64,000 nucleotides of DNA, from positions 55,661,675-55,725,674 of the forward strand of contig OY997594.1 of the NCBI GenBank assembly GCA_963921825.1, in the 5' to 3' direction. Position numbers and translations under genes: made by a program. This document shows, in pieces, positions 25,101 through 35,792 of the stretch; the first letter of the stretch is position 1; each line of letters starts with the position of its first letter. Source of the DNA: Erodium maritimum. Its lineage: Eukaryota > Streptophyta > Magnoliopsida > Geraniales > Geraniaceae. The notes below the pieces were generated by a model that did no database searches, was not told where the DNA came from, and was given only the letters and a program-made list of their open reading frames with translations.

Positions 25101-26966
25101 GCTGCCGCAAAAGTGCAAAAGAGAATAAAGTAATTGCAAAACAGAAAATATATTTCATTGGTGCACATACCATCAGCATACCACCAATCACCATCCTTTA
25201 TATCATCTCTATTAAGCCTTATGACAATAGCCAGCCCATCTCTCCAGTTATCATGTCCCCCATGAAACCACAGGTCCTTAGAATTAGCAAGAGGACCTGA
25301 GCTTTTGTTGTAATATAATCTAACTACGTCCTCACTCTTAAATTCAGGAGGCTCTATGAACCAAACATTATCGATGCATCTTGCAGCCTTTTTCATAACT
25401 TCCTGCAACTTCTCCCGTCTTCTTTTGGTTTCCTCTACTGCCTGAGCTCTATCAGCCTCACTTGCAACCCTTTCTGCTTCTGCGCGCCTTTGCTCTTCAG
25501 CCTGCCTTTCCTTTTCAGCCTGTTCCTTAGCAAGCCTCTCATGTTCCCTATGTTTCTCTTCAAGCAAAAAATCCTCAAATGCAAATGCATCAATTCCACC
25601 TTCCACATGTATACAGAAATCTTTTCCATCGTTATTATCATAGATGTTTTGCCCATTGAAGAACACAAAGTCAATCTTGTAAGCTTCCTTTGGAACATGA
25701 AGCTGGCAAGACCACCAATCCCCTTCGAATTCCGTCTTATTTAACCTAATGGTGAAAGATTTCCACTGCCAATCATTAAAGGCTCCCATAACCAAAACAT
25801 CCGGTTCACTATTAAGTGTTGAGAGACTTCTATTAAGGAATAATTCGATATCTTGATCGGGCGTCACCACTTGAGGATAAACAAACAATTTGTTTCCCCT
25901 GGAGAAATTCTCCTCAGCCATTCCCTCGATTTCCTGTTTAAGCAAAGTCGATTCCCTCTCCATCTCCAGTTTCAGAGCTAAATCCTCAGCAGCCTTATTC
26001 TCAGTATCTAATGTTTCCTCCTTTGTAATGTCACTGCCTTTCGCAGCATCGAATTGGTTTCCTCTTAAAGATGTTCCACCAACCCAATTCTTGGTTTCAC
26101 TCTTGAAAGTTGTTTTTTTCTTTTCTGCAACAACCAGGTCATTATCAACTCTACCTATACTTCCATTTCCTACTACTTGTTCGCTTTTAGAAAACTTCAC
26201 TTCCTGGACTGTCTCCTCCTGGGAATCAACTGGCAGGTCTTTATCCATTTCAACTTTCACATTGTCAGGAATTTTATTGGTGGGGTCTGACTGCTGGCCC
26301 CGTGCTTGAGTGCTTGAACCTGCTTTCCTACCCAAATTCTTTTGTTCCCTCCTTTGAGGGGAAGTTCCTGCCTTTGTGTTCTGCACAAACCCCTTGGAAG
26401 CAGGGCCTTTGGATCTGGAAGTAGCTTTTCTGGGCCTCCCTCTTGAAAAATCTACCCATATAAAGAAAAGAGTTCAAAGAACAACAAAAATACTTGCAAA
26501 GTTGTCAACATTAACTTCAAGGGAAAGCTAAGATCACAACTAACCTGCACTAGCAGTGATTCTAAATGAAACAGTACGAACAGCTGCATAATTTCTGGGG
26601 AAGGAAATCAACTGCTAGCAAAAGCACCAAAACCAGTCAAGGCTCAATAACCCTCATACCCATTAAAACCCCAAATCATCCCATTCCTGTTTTCTACACA
26701 CAACCACTTCATATCATACCAAAACCCCACTTCCAGAATCAGCTATGTCCGTCACATTTGAATCTATCTAGGACACTAGCAAGAGCAGAGCACAACCCAG
26801 AGTATAACAAGATAAGACCTAACGGATACGATAAGATAGAACACCAAAGATAAAAACTTACTAGTGAAGATTGAGCATTTGGGAAGAAACCCAGAAAGGG
26901 TTTGATCCTGAAGTTACCATTCCCACCGCAGCTCAATGGCCTCTGCGCTTGCAGAGCCACCTCCAT
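13118..26966 (-). CDS. SS3: Starch synthase III, plastidial (16 exons)
   Basis: Adds glucose from ADP-glucose to alpha-1,4-glucan chains in plastids. Exons read from the sequence, all with GT..AG borders and matching phase: 26966-26862, 26611-26545, 26451-25171, 24009-23795, 23561-23291, 21828-21653, 21430-21323, 21006-20897, 20331-20226, 19975-19805, 19648-19520, 15653-15471, 15192-15061, 14968-14857, 13638-13515, 13265-13118. They sum to 3,438 nt (1,145 aa), within the usual SSIII range. Order: transit peptide (about 1-58), acidic/Lys-rich linker, three CBM53 starch-binding modules (about 245-345, 425-530, 575-690) with a Glu/Arg-rich coiled coil after the first, then a GT5 catalytic domain from about 694. 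The ADP-glucose site KVGGLGD spans the exon 6/7 border near residue 705; the C-terminal [12 protein letters not shown] motif spans exons 14/15. No frameshift or stop was seen, so the gene looks functional. The start [10 protein letters not shown] resembles other SSIII proteins. The gene lies alone, with retroelements in three introns. Confidence 0.95.
13714..14215 (-). mobile_element. LINE 3' fragment in SS3 intron 14
   Basis: On the plus strand a T-run (13706-13713) is followed by 'atttatcagc', which read on the minus strand is a LINE-type 3' end (GCTGATAAAT plus poly-A) like those at 30746 and 58908. The insert has a purine-rich plus strand and no intact frame. Target duplications were not clear. 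It lies next to the LTR at about 14227. Confidence 0.55.
14227..14376 (-). mobile_element. Small solo LTR in SS3 intron 14
   Basis: Closely similar to the LTRs of the element at 22088-23281: it shares 'tattattgatgattcttga', 'cctttatatagggattaa' and 'ataggaaaccaaactaaa', and it ends in CCAACA (TGTTGG on the minus strand). It is about 150 bp with no partner LTR or internal region, so a solo LTR is the simplest reading. The 3' boundary and target duplication are unclear. Confidence 0.65.
15862..16308 (+). mobile_element. Copia-like solo LTR in SS3 intron 11
   Basis: A 447-bp segment starts TGTTATGAGCC and ends GGTCCTAACA. It is flanked by the 5-bp repeat GAAAA at 15857-15861 and 16309-16313. 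A 5-bp duplication with TG..CA ends is the signature of LTR-retrotransposon integration, and the absence of an internal region indicates LTR-LTR recombination. It holds a ~35-bp tandem duplication around 16131-16195 ('gaggtgtaagctctctctaa' twice). Confidence 0.85.
17276..17559. promoter_or_regulatory. Cluster of four G-boxes (CACGTG) inside the LTR
   Basis: CACGTG occurs at 17276-17281, 17391-17396, 17430-17435 and 17554-17559, two of them within GACACGTGTCC. These are the core sites for plant bZIP and bHLH factors, including abscisic-acid and light regulators. They lie in what would be the promoter part of the LTR, within an SS3 intron. Binding is not shown by sequence alone. Confidence 0.45.
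17859..17945. repeat. GAG/GGA microsatellite
   Basis: About 17-18 GGA triplets, followed by degenerate 'ggggaaggagaa' units, within the Tat-like LTR. It encodes poly-Glu or poly-Leu shadows only. Confidence 0.95.
22088..23281 (-). mobile_element. Non-autonomous small LTR retrotransposon in SS3 intron 5
   Basis: A 1,194-bp element flanked by AAAAC at 22083-22087 and 23282-23286. On the minus strand the 5' LTR is 23281-23130 (starts TGTTAGAG) and the 3' LTR is about 22253-22088. A primer-site-like TGGTATTAG follows the 5' LTR after a few bases, which resembles the initiator-Met complement TGGTATCAG. A polypurine tract GTGGGGGAG sits against the 3' LTR. The ~875-bp interior carries no gag or pol, so movement would have needed enzymes from another element. 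The interior includes four ~39-bp tandem repeats. Confidence 0.85.
22625..22795. repeat. 39-bp tandem repeats inside the small LTR element
   Basis: About four imperfect units with the pattern 'gtgcaaaacaacttcgagca' followed by 'actacgtcgcataacgaca'. Confidence 0.8.
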
Positions 26967-27817
26967 TCCTCTCCTTGTATCACCAACTACCCAATTTTCA
27001 CTGACGCTTCTCCCCCTCCTTGAACGTCACAACAAATCACAAAAACATGCTCTGATCAAACAATCAATCAATCGATCTCCTCCTTCTCTAGAAATGTGTG
27101 CTTCATTTTGAATAGTAATAAAATAAATAATATTAAAATTCAGATATCAGAAAATCAGAGTGAAAATGAGGTGTACGATGCTCAGCTTCTGCGAAGAAGA
27201 GTCCAGTTCCTTATAATCCCAGCCACAATTACTCCAATATCTTGTTTATCTGCCAAGACCATGCCAACCGTCGATTCATGGTGGGCTTGCTGTGGGGTAC
27301 ACCGTACTGGATCCAATATCCCGGAGGGAATTGCTTCATCGAATAATAAGGCGACACGGAACACGAGTGCATTCTCTCACCTCGTTTATTTAGTTTTAAT
27401 TAATTAAAACATTTGGACGTTGATGCCAAGTGGAAGCGGATTTGGGTCCTTGCATTGCATTGCACCTTTCTCTCTCGCAATCACCCACTAATGTTTGATT
27501 TGATGGCCTAATAATTTTTATTCTTAGTAGCCTGAAACTCTCATTACTTTTGAAAAAACTAATACATGTTTAAGGGTTTTGACCAGACAAACAACTAACT
27601 CTAAGACTAATTAAACGTTTAGAACGTTTTAAGGAGGTGTGACTACAGTTAATTAAGACATAAACTAGAACTCAAATAAAAACTAAGAAAGACTGGCGAA
27701 CACTGCTCAAGGTAGGACCTGTAGACCGCTGGGTCCCTCGAAAGTGACACTTTTCTTCTGATATAAAACCGAACTTGTGGTCGTCAGTGGTGAGGGAAGG
27801 ACAGACTTGTCTCAGGG
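26967..27817. other. SS3 upstream region
   Basis: Contains the presumed SS3 promoter and 5' UTR (minus strand). The first exon begins at the ATG at 26966, only a few hundred bases from transposon-like sequence. A perfect palindrome TTTTAATTAATTAAAA lies near 27393-27410. I see no second gene. Confidence 0.45.
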
Positions 27818-28610
27818 ATCCCTTCTCGGTGTCCCTGAAGCCTGCAGGTGTAATCATTGGGTCTGGCGAGGCTGTTTACCAGCCCTCGCCTGATCTTTCC
27901 GGGGCTCTCCTGTCGAACCCCTCCTCATTCTCGGCATCTTTATTGATGCCCCCACCGGTCCAATCCAGGATGATCCCCCTGGTAACGGCCCATAAACACA
28001 CCCATTAGGTGCGGTGTTATGGGATATGGTGGGGTCCCTTCCACGATGTGGGGTGGGCCTAGGTACAGTGGAGTAATCCCCTGCGGGACGCGCTCCAATT
28101 TCTTCCAGCCTGTGGTGTAGACCCTATCCCTCATCTCCTTTTGATAATGCAACAGGGACTTGTCAAAGCCATGGACGTCCGGCATCTCGCGCTCACATAT
28201 TGGCTCGGTATGACCTATACACCCACAGTCCCACAGAAAGTTGGAAGTTTTGTGTAGGCATACTGCATTATCGGAAGAGAGGAGGGATAGAGTCTACGCC
28301 ACGGATTGGAAGAAATCGGAGCGTGTCCCGCAGAGGGTTTGCTCCACTGCTCCATGACACTGCTCCATGACACTGCACCTAAACCCACCCCACATCGTGT
28401 AAGGGACCCCACCATGTCCCATAACACCGCACCTAATGAGTGTGTTTATGGGCCGTTACCAGGGGGATCATCCTGGACTGGACCATATGGACTAGTCCGG
28501 TGGGGGCACCCACAGAGATGCAGGGAATGAAGAATCGGTGAGCACTGATAAACAGTCTCGTAAGGCCCAATGATTACACCTGCAGGCTTCAAAGACGCCG
28601 AGAAATGATC
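27818..28610. repeat. Long inverted repeat (foldback-like duplication)
   Basis: The arms 27818-28151 and 28264-28610 are inverted copies with high identity (for example 'ggtgtaatcattggg', 'aggatgatccccctggtaac', 'ggtgcggtgttatggga', 'ggtggggtccctt'), separated by a ~112-bp loop. The right arm has a small extra repeat ('ctccatgacactg' twice). Each arm carries a related open frame reading away from the loop (minus-strand 27940-28185; plus-strand 28306-28530), suggesting a duplicated coding-like fragment of unknown origin. RNA from either strand would fold into a ~340-bp duplex. No target duplication was identified. Confidence 0.85.
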
Positions 28611-29227
28611 CTGAACTTATTAAAATAAAAGAGTGATTAAAAAATATTTGGAATTTTATTTTATTTATTCAGAGACAGACATCTTTGGATAATTTACAAT
28701 TTTCTGGTGGGTTATAAATATAATATAGGAGTATTAAATGGGGTAACACAAACGTAAGGTGGAGGGAAGCATCAGGAGATATGACCCTACCTACGTGTCT
28801 TTTGTTTCTGTTTGTATGGAGTTCACATTCCTTAATTAATCACAGAATCTCGATGGATAGTATAGGTTAGGATTAGAAACCATATTTCATATTTGTTGCT
28901 TGAATCAACAGTTTAGAACCCGAATCCAATTACATCACCCAATCCTTAAAACATGATAGATTAATCCTTCATTATTAGTAGCCCACGGAGCAACTGGGGT
29001 CAGGGGGAACACGTGCCCCCTTCAATGTTTATAAAAAAATCTTATATGTGTTTTGATTTATTTTTTCAAAAATACATTCTAATTTTATAGTTGAGTTTCT
29101 TTCAAATTTTGGTATCCCATCATTAAAAAGCTAGATCCGTCACTATCTAACCACCGGGGAGATCTTGGTGTAACAATAATTGCATTAGTTGTAGGTATAT
29201 ACTTGTTCCATTGTATGTTAACTCATT
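28611..29227. other. Intergenic, with a probable degenerate transposon piece
   Basis: No gene. The stretch around 28980-29160 ('gggtcagggggaacacgtgc', 'tagatccgtcact') resembles decayed repeats common near plant genes, but the class cannot be fixed. Confidence 0.35.
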
Positions 29228-29243
29228 AATTGTGTCGCCTTTT

Positions 29244-30281
29244 GATTCTTATGTCAGTAACCCTAGGCCTCCTCCCCCTTCCCCCCTTCTTCTCCACCAT
29301 TGAAATCTCTACCTTAAAGCTCTCCACACACCTTTCTGAGGTACCGACACACCCTTTATAGGGTTTACAACCGTCGCCGCCGCTCCACCGCCAGCCACCG
29401 TCCCTCCTTCATCGTTTGAAGCTTCTTCTCCTTCGTGCTAGTTCTCTCTGCGCGCAGCCTCTCCTCCATGGCAGTTTCATGCCTCCACCATCGAAGCCCC
29501 GGCTTCAAGGTTCTCCACTACCTCCAGGTGAGATCTTGTCTACCCGACTTAGGGTCCGCCGCTGGCGTCATCGTCGTCCATTGTCGCCCACCAGCCGCTC
29601 TTTCACCCCGCGTCCTGATTCTCGGACGTCTCGCAGCCACCGTGAACCTCCTGCCACTCACCGGGTTACGGGCTCCATGCGTCGTGCCACCTATCGCCGG
29701 CATGGGTCCGTTTCCCCGACGGACCTGGGATCCGGGAGGAAGGACGATAAGACGGGGTCTGCCTCCACGACACCCGAAGCCGGGACCCTCGATCTCGAAC
29801 AAACCGCTGCGAATCGAATCGGTGTTCTCGCCTTCTGCACTACTTCGAAAGAGCAGGGAGAATCAAGATGAAGAATTGACGATACTAGATCGCTCCAATG
29901 GCACGGGACCTAGAAGACCTGGCATCACAGTTTTGGTAGTCTGCTCTCTCGATCGTGTGATAATTTCTTTTCCTGTTTTAGGACGAATAAGTTATTGGTT
30001 ATTCATTGTGCTAGGTCGTTTAACCGTTTGGGACTGTGCTAGGTCGAATAAGTTTAGGACTTTGGTTTATTATTTCCTTGTAACGTATGTTGGAACGATG
30101 GTAGGGAGTTGTCTTGAGTTGTTGCCCACGAGTTCAAGTGGGCTAATATTATGGGTCCATGAGCGCCAGGCTTGCTACGGTCGACCCGGACAAATATCTG
30201 GAACCCGAGGCGGTCACGCCTCATCCTGTTTGATTACCTTTTGGCATTAATGAAATCTCCGGTTACCCGTTTCAAAAAAAC
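29244..30281 (+). mobile_element. Coding-deleted LINE derivative
   Basis: A 1,038-bp insertion bounded by the 16-bp direct repeat AATTGTGTCGCCTTTT (29228-29243 and 30282-30297) and ending in 'acccgtttc' plus a short A-tract. The 3' part shares 'gggtccatgagcg' and the tail motif with the LINE at 8081-8629. The 5' part is GC-rich with 'ccgtcgccgccgctccaccg', like a LINE 5' UTR. No ORF1 domain or reverse transcriptase is present. A 271-codon frame (29435-30250) starts inside it but has no recognised domain; I treat it as chance coding in GC-rich sequence. Confidence 0.75.
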
Positions 30282-30297
30282 AATTGTGTCGCCTTTT

Positions 30298-30730
30298 CTT
30301 CGATATGGTCTGGAGTGTGTAGTATTATAGCTTACAGTCTGCAATATTACCATTGTCATGTGTGTCTAACAGTTTATTATGTATATCTTCACGTTGATAT
30401 ATATAATATATGGCGAAAAGATAATCATTTAAAAATTGAATAGAGCTATAAAGTAATCGTTCAAATTTAAAATGTTTGGTGGGAACAAAATGTCGTCTTC
30501 GCATGATAGCTCAAATTAAAATGGTTGAATTTTGTATATGAACCAATCGTCTTCCTTGTCTTTGAGTTTGTCTTTGTCTTGTCTCGGTTCATTCTCTCTC
30601 AAACGCGTGTTAGCAGCATCTTCCAAGATATACCATTTTTGTAGTTAGGTAGTTCGTATAACTAACAATCAGGATCAATGCTCGTCCTCTTTTTCTCAAG
30701 TAAACGATGGCGGTTTATAACTCTTCCATT
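30298..30730. other. Intergenic
   Basis: AT-rich sequence between two LINE insertions, without recognisable features. Confidence 0.5.
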
Positions 30731-31141
30731 ATGTTTTAAAGTTAGTTTTTTTTTATCAGAGAGAAATACATTTATAAATGAAGCAAACGATACAAAGCAA
30801 AGCAACCACAAACTCGAAAACAAGCCGAGTCTAAAGCACCACTAGCAGCAAAAAGGAAATTACAATCAAGTGACTCCAACAGGGCTAGAAACGTTGGTAC
30901 TATAATAAGGGTTCAACGTTGCTTCAATCTTTTTGAACCCTTCTTCGGTCGAGCCTCTACAGCAAACCCCCAAGATTTATGCGAATCTCGCCATAATATG
31001 AGTGATGCTCCTCTTGTGTGGCCATCAATCAACGCCAAAGAGAACCCTAAAAAAGTATCCGATTTAATGAGGGTATCAACACCGTCAATCAGGAGCGGCG
31101 GAGGGGACAAAGCCAAGGAAGCACCCGAGAGGGGAAGGTCG

Positions 31142-31775
31142 TCAAATACACCAAACTGAAGAGGTTGCGTTGATCGCTCTGCAAATGGGACAATGCCCTA
31201 TCCAAACCAGCATACAAGTCGTCACAATCGTCCTCCACCCTATCCCCCCCCCCCCCCCCTTATCCGACTTACTTCCAACCGACCCCAAGGAAACAATCGG
31301 TAAAGTCCATTCACTACTTGGCGTAGCCCCAACATCTTGTGGTGGTGATTGGTCAATTGGGATGAGGGCGGTACTGATGTGAGAGATTGGACAAGAGATA
31401 AGAGCAGAAGGACTCCCTTCCCTAACGGTCGGGGTAATGCCCACATCCAGACCACTCAGGGATAGATAATGAATGCACTCAGCAGATATCGGCTTGAAAA
31501 GCACATTGACACTGAAGTCAGAACATTGAGTCTCTACAATCCAACTGTCCAACGAAACATCCAACACGTGGACTAGAGCAAAAGCCTTGGAAGATTGGGC
31601 CGACAAAAGAGAACTCGGGTGAATTGCAACAAGCTTCCAAACAGTCCCAACAATCTCTAAAACATAACCCTTGCTCCAGCAAACAACGGGGAGGCCAATA
31701 GTGTCGACTCAGCAGATACCGGCTTGAAAAGTACATTCACATTGAAGTCAGAACATTGAGTCTCAACAATCCAAC
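31142..31775 (-). pseudogene. LINE ORF1 remnant (3' part) with a tandem duplication
   Basis: Continues the ORF1 remnant beyond the nested LTR element. The segment around 31469-31699 repeats sequence that also occurs at 38487-38660 plus 31700-31775, so the LINE held a ~230-bp tandem duplication and the LTR element landed in one copy. The frame at 31606-31142 (154 codons) encodes a Ser/Gly-rich tail without catalytic motifs, and a 16-C homopolymer (31244-31259) codes for its Gly run. Confidence 0.5.
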
Positions 31776-33540
31776 TGTCACGCCCCAAATCCGGTTTTGA
31801 CCGGACTCGAGACGTGAACTAAAACAATAATAAATGTAAGTAAAACAATCAAAATAAACATTAAATGAAACTCTGAAATTTATAATCAGTAAAACAAGTA
31901 TTTAGTCCAAAACACGGTACGTCTCTAGACCTACTAGACAAGAACCACGCCAGCTCCCCAGCTCAGCTGTGTCATGCTAGCATAATCCCGTTCAACACCT
32001 GAAACACCACAAAGTAAGGGGTGAGCTTTCGCCCAGTAGAAAAAGCAGTTAAAGTAATGAACATCGGCTCACCACCACGAGTAACCGTCCAATTAGGGCA
32101 TACTAGTACAGCACGACTAAATACCAAACCGGGGTTCATAGCCAAACTTGCAATACTCTTAACGACGACTTTCACACAATAATCAATAACAAACAGCAAA
32201 CGCAACCAACACAAAACCAACAGTACACACGCCCCGTACAACAATACCCAAACTTCGTCGGCTGTACACAACCCGATCGTAACAAACCGGTAGGTCAAGC
32301 ATCCATCGGACTACCCTCTCGATCCAGAGGAGACGTATAACGTCACAAAGACGTATAACGTCGAGAATGCCGGAAACATCCCTATGAGGACGCATTCGTC
32401 GGGACCCTCGGAAACGTTTCCAAAGGACCATAGATCATCGAGGCTAAAACACGGCACCCAGTGCCCAACACGACCCGTAGGTCCAACACGACCCGCAAGC
32501 CCAACCACGACCCGCAGGCCCACTATGATATGATATGGCTCGTCGGCCCTATGCAATATGATATGATGTGACCCGTCGGCTCCGACCCGATGCAAGATGA
32601 TATGATGTGGCCCGTCGGCTCCAACCTGTCGGCAAACACGACCCGTAGGCCCCAATCACATTATGGCACGTCGGCCGACCCGTCGGCCCCAAACATGACC
32701 CGTAGGCCCAGAAACGACCCGTAGGCCCAATCACAACCGGAATACCATCCTCAAGGAACACACAACAAAATAACAATCACGCATCAAAATGCCACAGATC
32801 AAACACGGCACACCAAGCCCAACAATCTTACCACAAATACACAGCACGTCGGTCTATCACTCACCCGACCATATCACAACCAAGAGTTCACAAAGCAACA
32901 GTCACGGCACACTTGCCCACACATAATAACAGCATGCTCACCGGATATACAAGTCCTGACCATTCCACTTATCGACCCTAAGTCACACAACATGCATCTT
33001 AAACATATCAGGCATATCAATCAGCACACAACCTACGGCTCGACATGGCCATTCTACCAGCACGACAAGTTCCCAAGTATTGAAAGGGGCTACACTAGTC
33101 AATCACATCCTACGTATTACTAAGACTCGTCCGGTTATTTTATCATATAAATGCTCGTTCCAGATTTATTATTGCCTAGTATGCATACTAGTAACTTTCC
33201 ACAATCGAACCGGTATTCGCTACTTTCCCTACCTCAACCGAAGAACAACAGCTACGTCTCCTAGCTGTTGACGTCATGGCTCGCTACCTCCGGTCTTCTC
33301 TTCGATCGAAGTCGGACTCTAATTTAACACGAAAGCCATAAATTAAAAGCAGTTTCAACGTTAAATTAAAGGTTACGATTAGTCCAATTTAAATCCGACA
33401 ATTGTCTTTTAAACTCGAGCTGGCTAAAATCGGGATTACGACGAATCGGGTTCGAGCACCCGAGCACAAAACCCGATGCAAGGATCCCGAGGCACGATTC
33501 CCGAGGCACTGTTCCTGAGGTACGGTTCGATACACGATAA
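31776..33540 (-). repeat. 3' LTR, truncated
   Basis: Matches 35793-37440 over most of its length; similarity stops near 33540. The missing part corresponds to the U3 start at 38486-37440 of the other copy. Confidence 0.8.
32455..32760. repeat. Minisatellite in the 3' LTR
   Basis: Short units (15-40 bp) built on 'cacgacccgtaggccc' and 'gatatgatgtggcccgtcgg'. The 5' LTR has a shorter version at 36480-36670. Confidence 0.75.
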
Positions 33541-35558
33541 CACAAGTAAATAACACGCAAACTAAACCAGTTTACAAGTCGATTCACCCATAGTACCACG
33601 AAACTGAAGACGCTACAAATACCAGTCCCTCAGGCTCCGAACGGCTTGGATACCTCGCACGTATCTCGTCCTCGCGCTCTCGTGTCAACTCTGCGCGATT
33701 CTTAATCGTACACAATCACGCGACCCTTCGGTCGCTTCTCGAGCAACTCAGGACCACACTGGTCATTATTAAACCTCTAGTGTGCCCTGCTTGGGCAATG
33801 CGCGACCCACCATCCAACGCTTCGTGCGGTGCCATAGTGTTACTGGCATGAAAGCGTTGTGGTTGTCGTACTCGGCGAATTGTTCGGATACCTCGTGAGG
33901 CAATCCCACTTCTACCATACACTGCAACCACTCGCCAAACCATAACGTACTCAGTCGGGGTGTCAAGACGCCAAAATACCATCAAGGTTCTACTCTTAGA
34001 CTCCCACTTCTCCTAACGTATACAGAAAACCGAAGAATGCGTTGTTTGTGGGTTATGGGCCCACCACGCTTCCGCTGCGCCACTCTGATCTTAACGTCAC
34101 TCGGCCACCTCTTCTGATCGGTTGACGGCTTACTAGTGTTGTTGCGGCCCTCCGCCGCTCGGGCACTCGTCTCCGATGTTCCAGCTGCCGACCGTGTAAA
34201 CACACTAGCCTCCGTTCTAACGCGACGACACCTACCGATGTTCATGAACTTGTCTGCTTCATACGGTCAGACGGTGCCTATGGCCGGGAGAACCCTGCGG
34301 TTCTCTGTTCCCCCTCAGTTCTCGAGTCTCGCGCGGTCTCGCAACACTGCTCAGTCGCTACTGAGTCTTACGGGCCCTCGCGGTCTTTCTGCGACCTCGT
34401 TCCACTATTGTCGTTGTATCCACCATCTCAAACTACACCCGATTCATCAGGTTGAGACTTGACCCAACTTCGGGCTCGGGGCCCTCTCTCGAACTTATTG
34501 CATCCAATCGCCTCGACGACCGCTCAAACTGGTGCAAACGGTCTACGCCATAACTCTGGCATCGCACCTCATCTATGATATTCCGTCTCGTTGTAGCCCG
34601 GGACCTGGTGGTGTTGCTCCTCTTAACCTCCCCAGTGGGAGTAACCTGGGCACATGTGCCCCCAACGGCCTACCTCTCCTACCTCGAAGTGCCACGATGC
34701 AAGTACCCCCCACGTGGTTAACGTCCACGCTGAGTTTCTTACTCTTAAAGAACGACGCGCTTGACATACTAACGCCACACACAATTCACCACACAAGTAC
34801 TTATAGTAATAATATCCTCACTATAGTCTAATCACCCAACAGTACACAGCAGAGAAGTTCGCATACTATTGCGTCACACATATCATATATACAAGCAGCG
34901 GATACACACAAATCCACACTCAACAACATAATCACAAAGTTCAGACAGCGAGACTACACTCAGTCCACCACTCCAAGATGCACACATTGCACCACAAACA
35001 CACAGGAGACAACAACAACTTAGATTTACTTTTCTTAGCACGTCCACTTTCTAACATAACATTCATGTTGACATCGCGTCGTTACAACCTGGTTCCGGCG
35101 TCCCAGAACCACGTTGTAACCACTTGATATCCCCCCATTCACGTCCAACTACAGTGGCTCCTATAGCCAGATCATGATGGTACATACACTTCAGTTTCTG
35201 CAGAAAATCGGGCATGACCCGTTCGTAATTTAAGTAAACCATCCGCTTATGCGGGACAACCAACCATTACCTGCACACAACACTCAATCACAATTTCAGC
35301 ATACAACAATTTATCTCAACCTTTACACCTCGGGTCTCGGTAATCTCACCTTACCGCCCGATCGAGTCCACACTTGGAAAACAGTTCAACTCCAACAATA
35401 ACCACCACCCACACAAGTTCACCAATCAACAACGGCCGCCCAAGGCGACAACCCACATAACACTTAATCAACCAATACGTTATAACTAGCCCGAGTCTCG
35501 CTCGTTAACCAACCTCGATCTCAACCAACAATTAAGGTGCAAATCAGATACGGTAAAA

Positions 35559-35676
35559 CTTAAACAACACACTTAACAAACGAGGCTCTCGTCGTTTCGA
35601 CTCTACGCACAAGATCTTAAACAACACACTTAACAAACGAGGCTCTCGCCGTTTCGACTTTACGCACAGGATCTTT
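35559..35676. repeat. 57-bp tandem duplication in the retrotransposon leader
   Basis: Two nearly identical units start at 35559 and 35616 ('cttaaacaacacacttaac' then 'aaacgaggctctcg'). Confidence 0.9.
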
Positions 35677-35776
35677 CCGACTCGCGTCACTGAGCACTAC
35701 GACTTGAACCACCTAACTCTACCCACCTAATTGACATACGGTCCGAGGTTTGAAAAATCATTTCAAATTGAAACCA

Positions 35777-35789
35777 GGCTCTGATACCA
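35777..35789 (-). other. Primer-binding site (initiator Met-tRNA)
   Basis: TGGTATCAGAGCC on the minus strand, a few bases after the 5' LTR end at 35793. It is complementary to the 3' end of the initiator Met-tRNA used to prime many plant LTR elements. It fixes the element's orientation and the 5' LTR border. Confidence 0.9.
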
Positions 35790-35792
35790 AAT

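Larger units (their letters stand above)
33545..35792 (-). pseudogene. Retrotransposon leader and gag remnant
   Basis: Internal region downstream of the primer site. The minus-strand frames 34782-34573, 34245-33982 and 33985-33716 together look like a decayed capsid (gag) gene: a Gly/Arg-rich start, then pieces such as LWFGEWLQCMVEVGLPHEVS. Frames are broken and no zinc knuckle, protease or polymerase motif is visible. The identification as gag comes from position and general composition, so it is tentative. Confidence 0.45.

Noticed and set aside
29435..30250. 271-codon ORF
   Set aside because: Lies wholly within a LINE derivative bounded by target duplications; spans 5'- and 3'-UTR-like sequence without a known domain.
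33716..34245. Possible new protein in the LTR element interior
   Set aside because: Position after the primer site, broken frames and composition suggest a decayed gag rather than a host gene.
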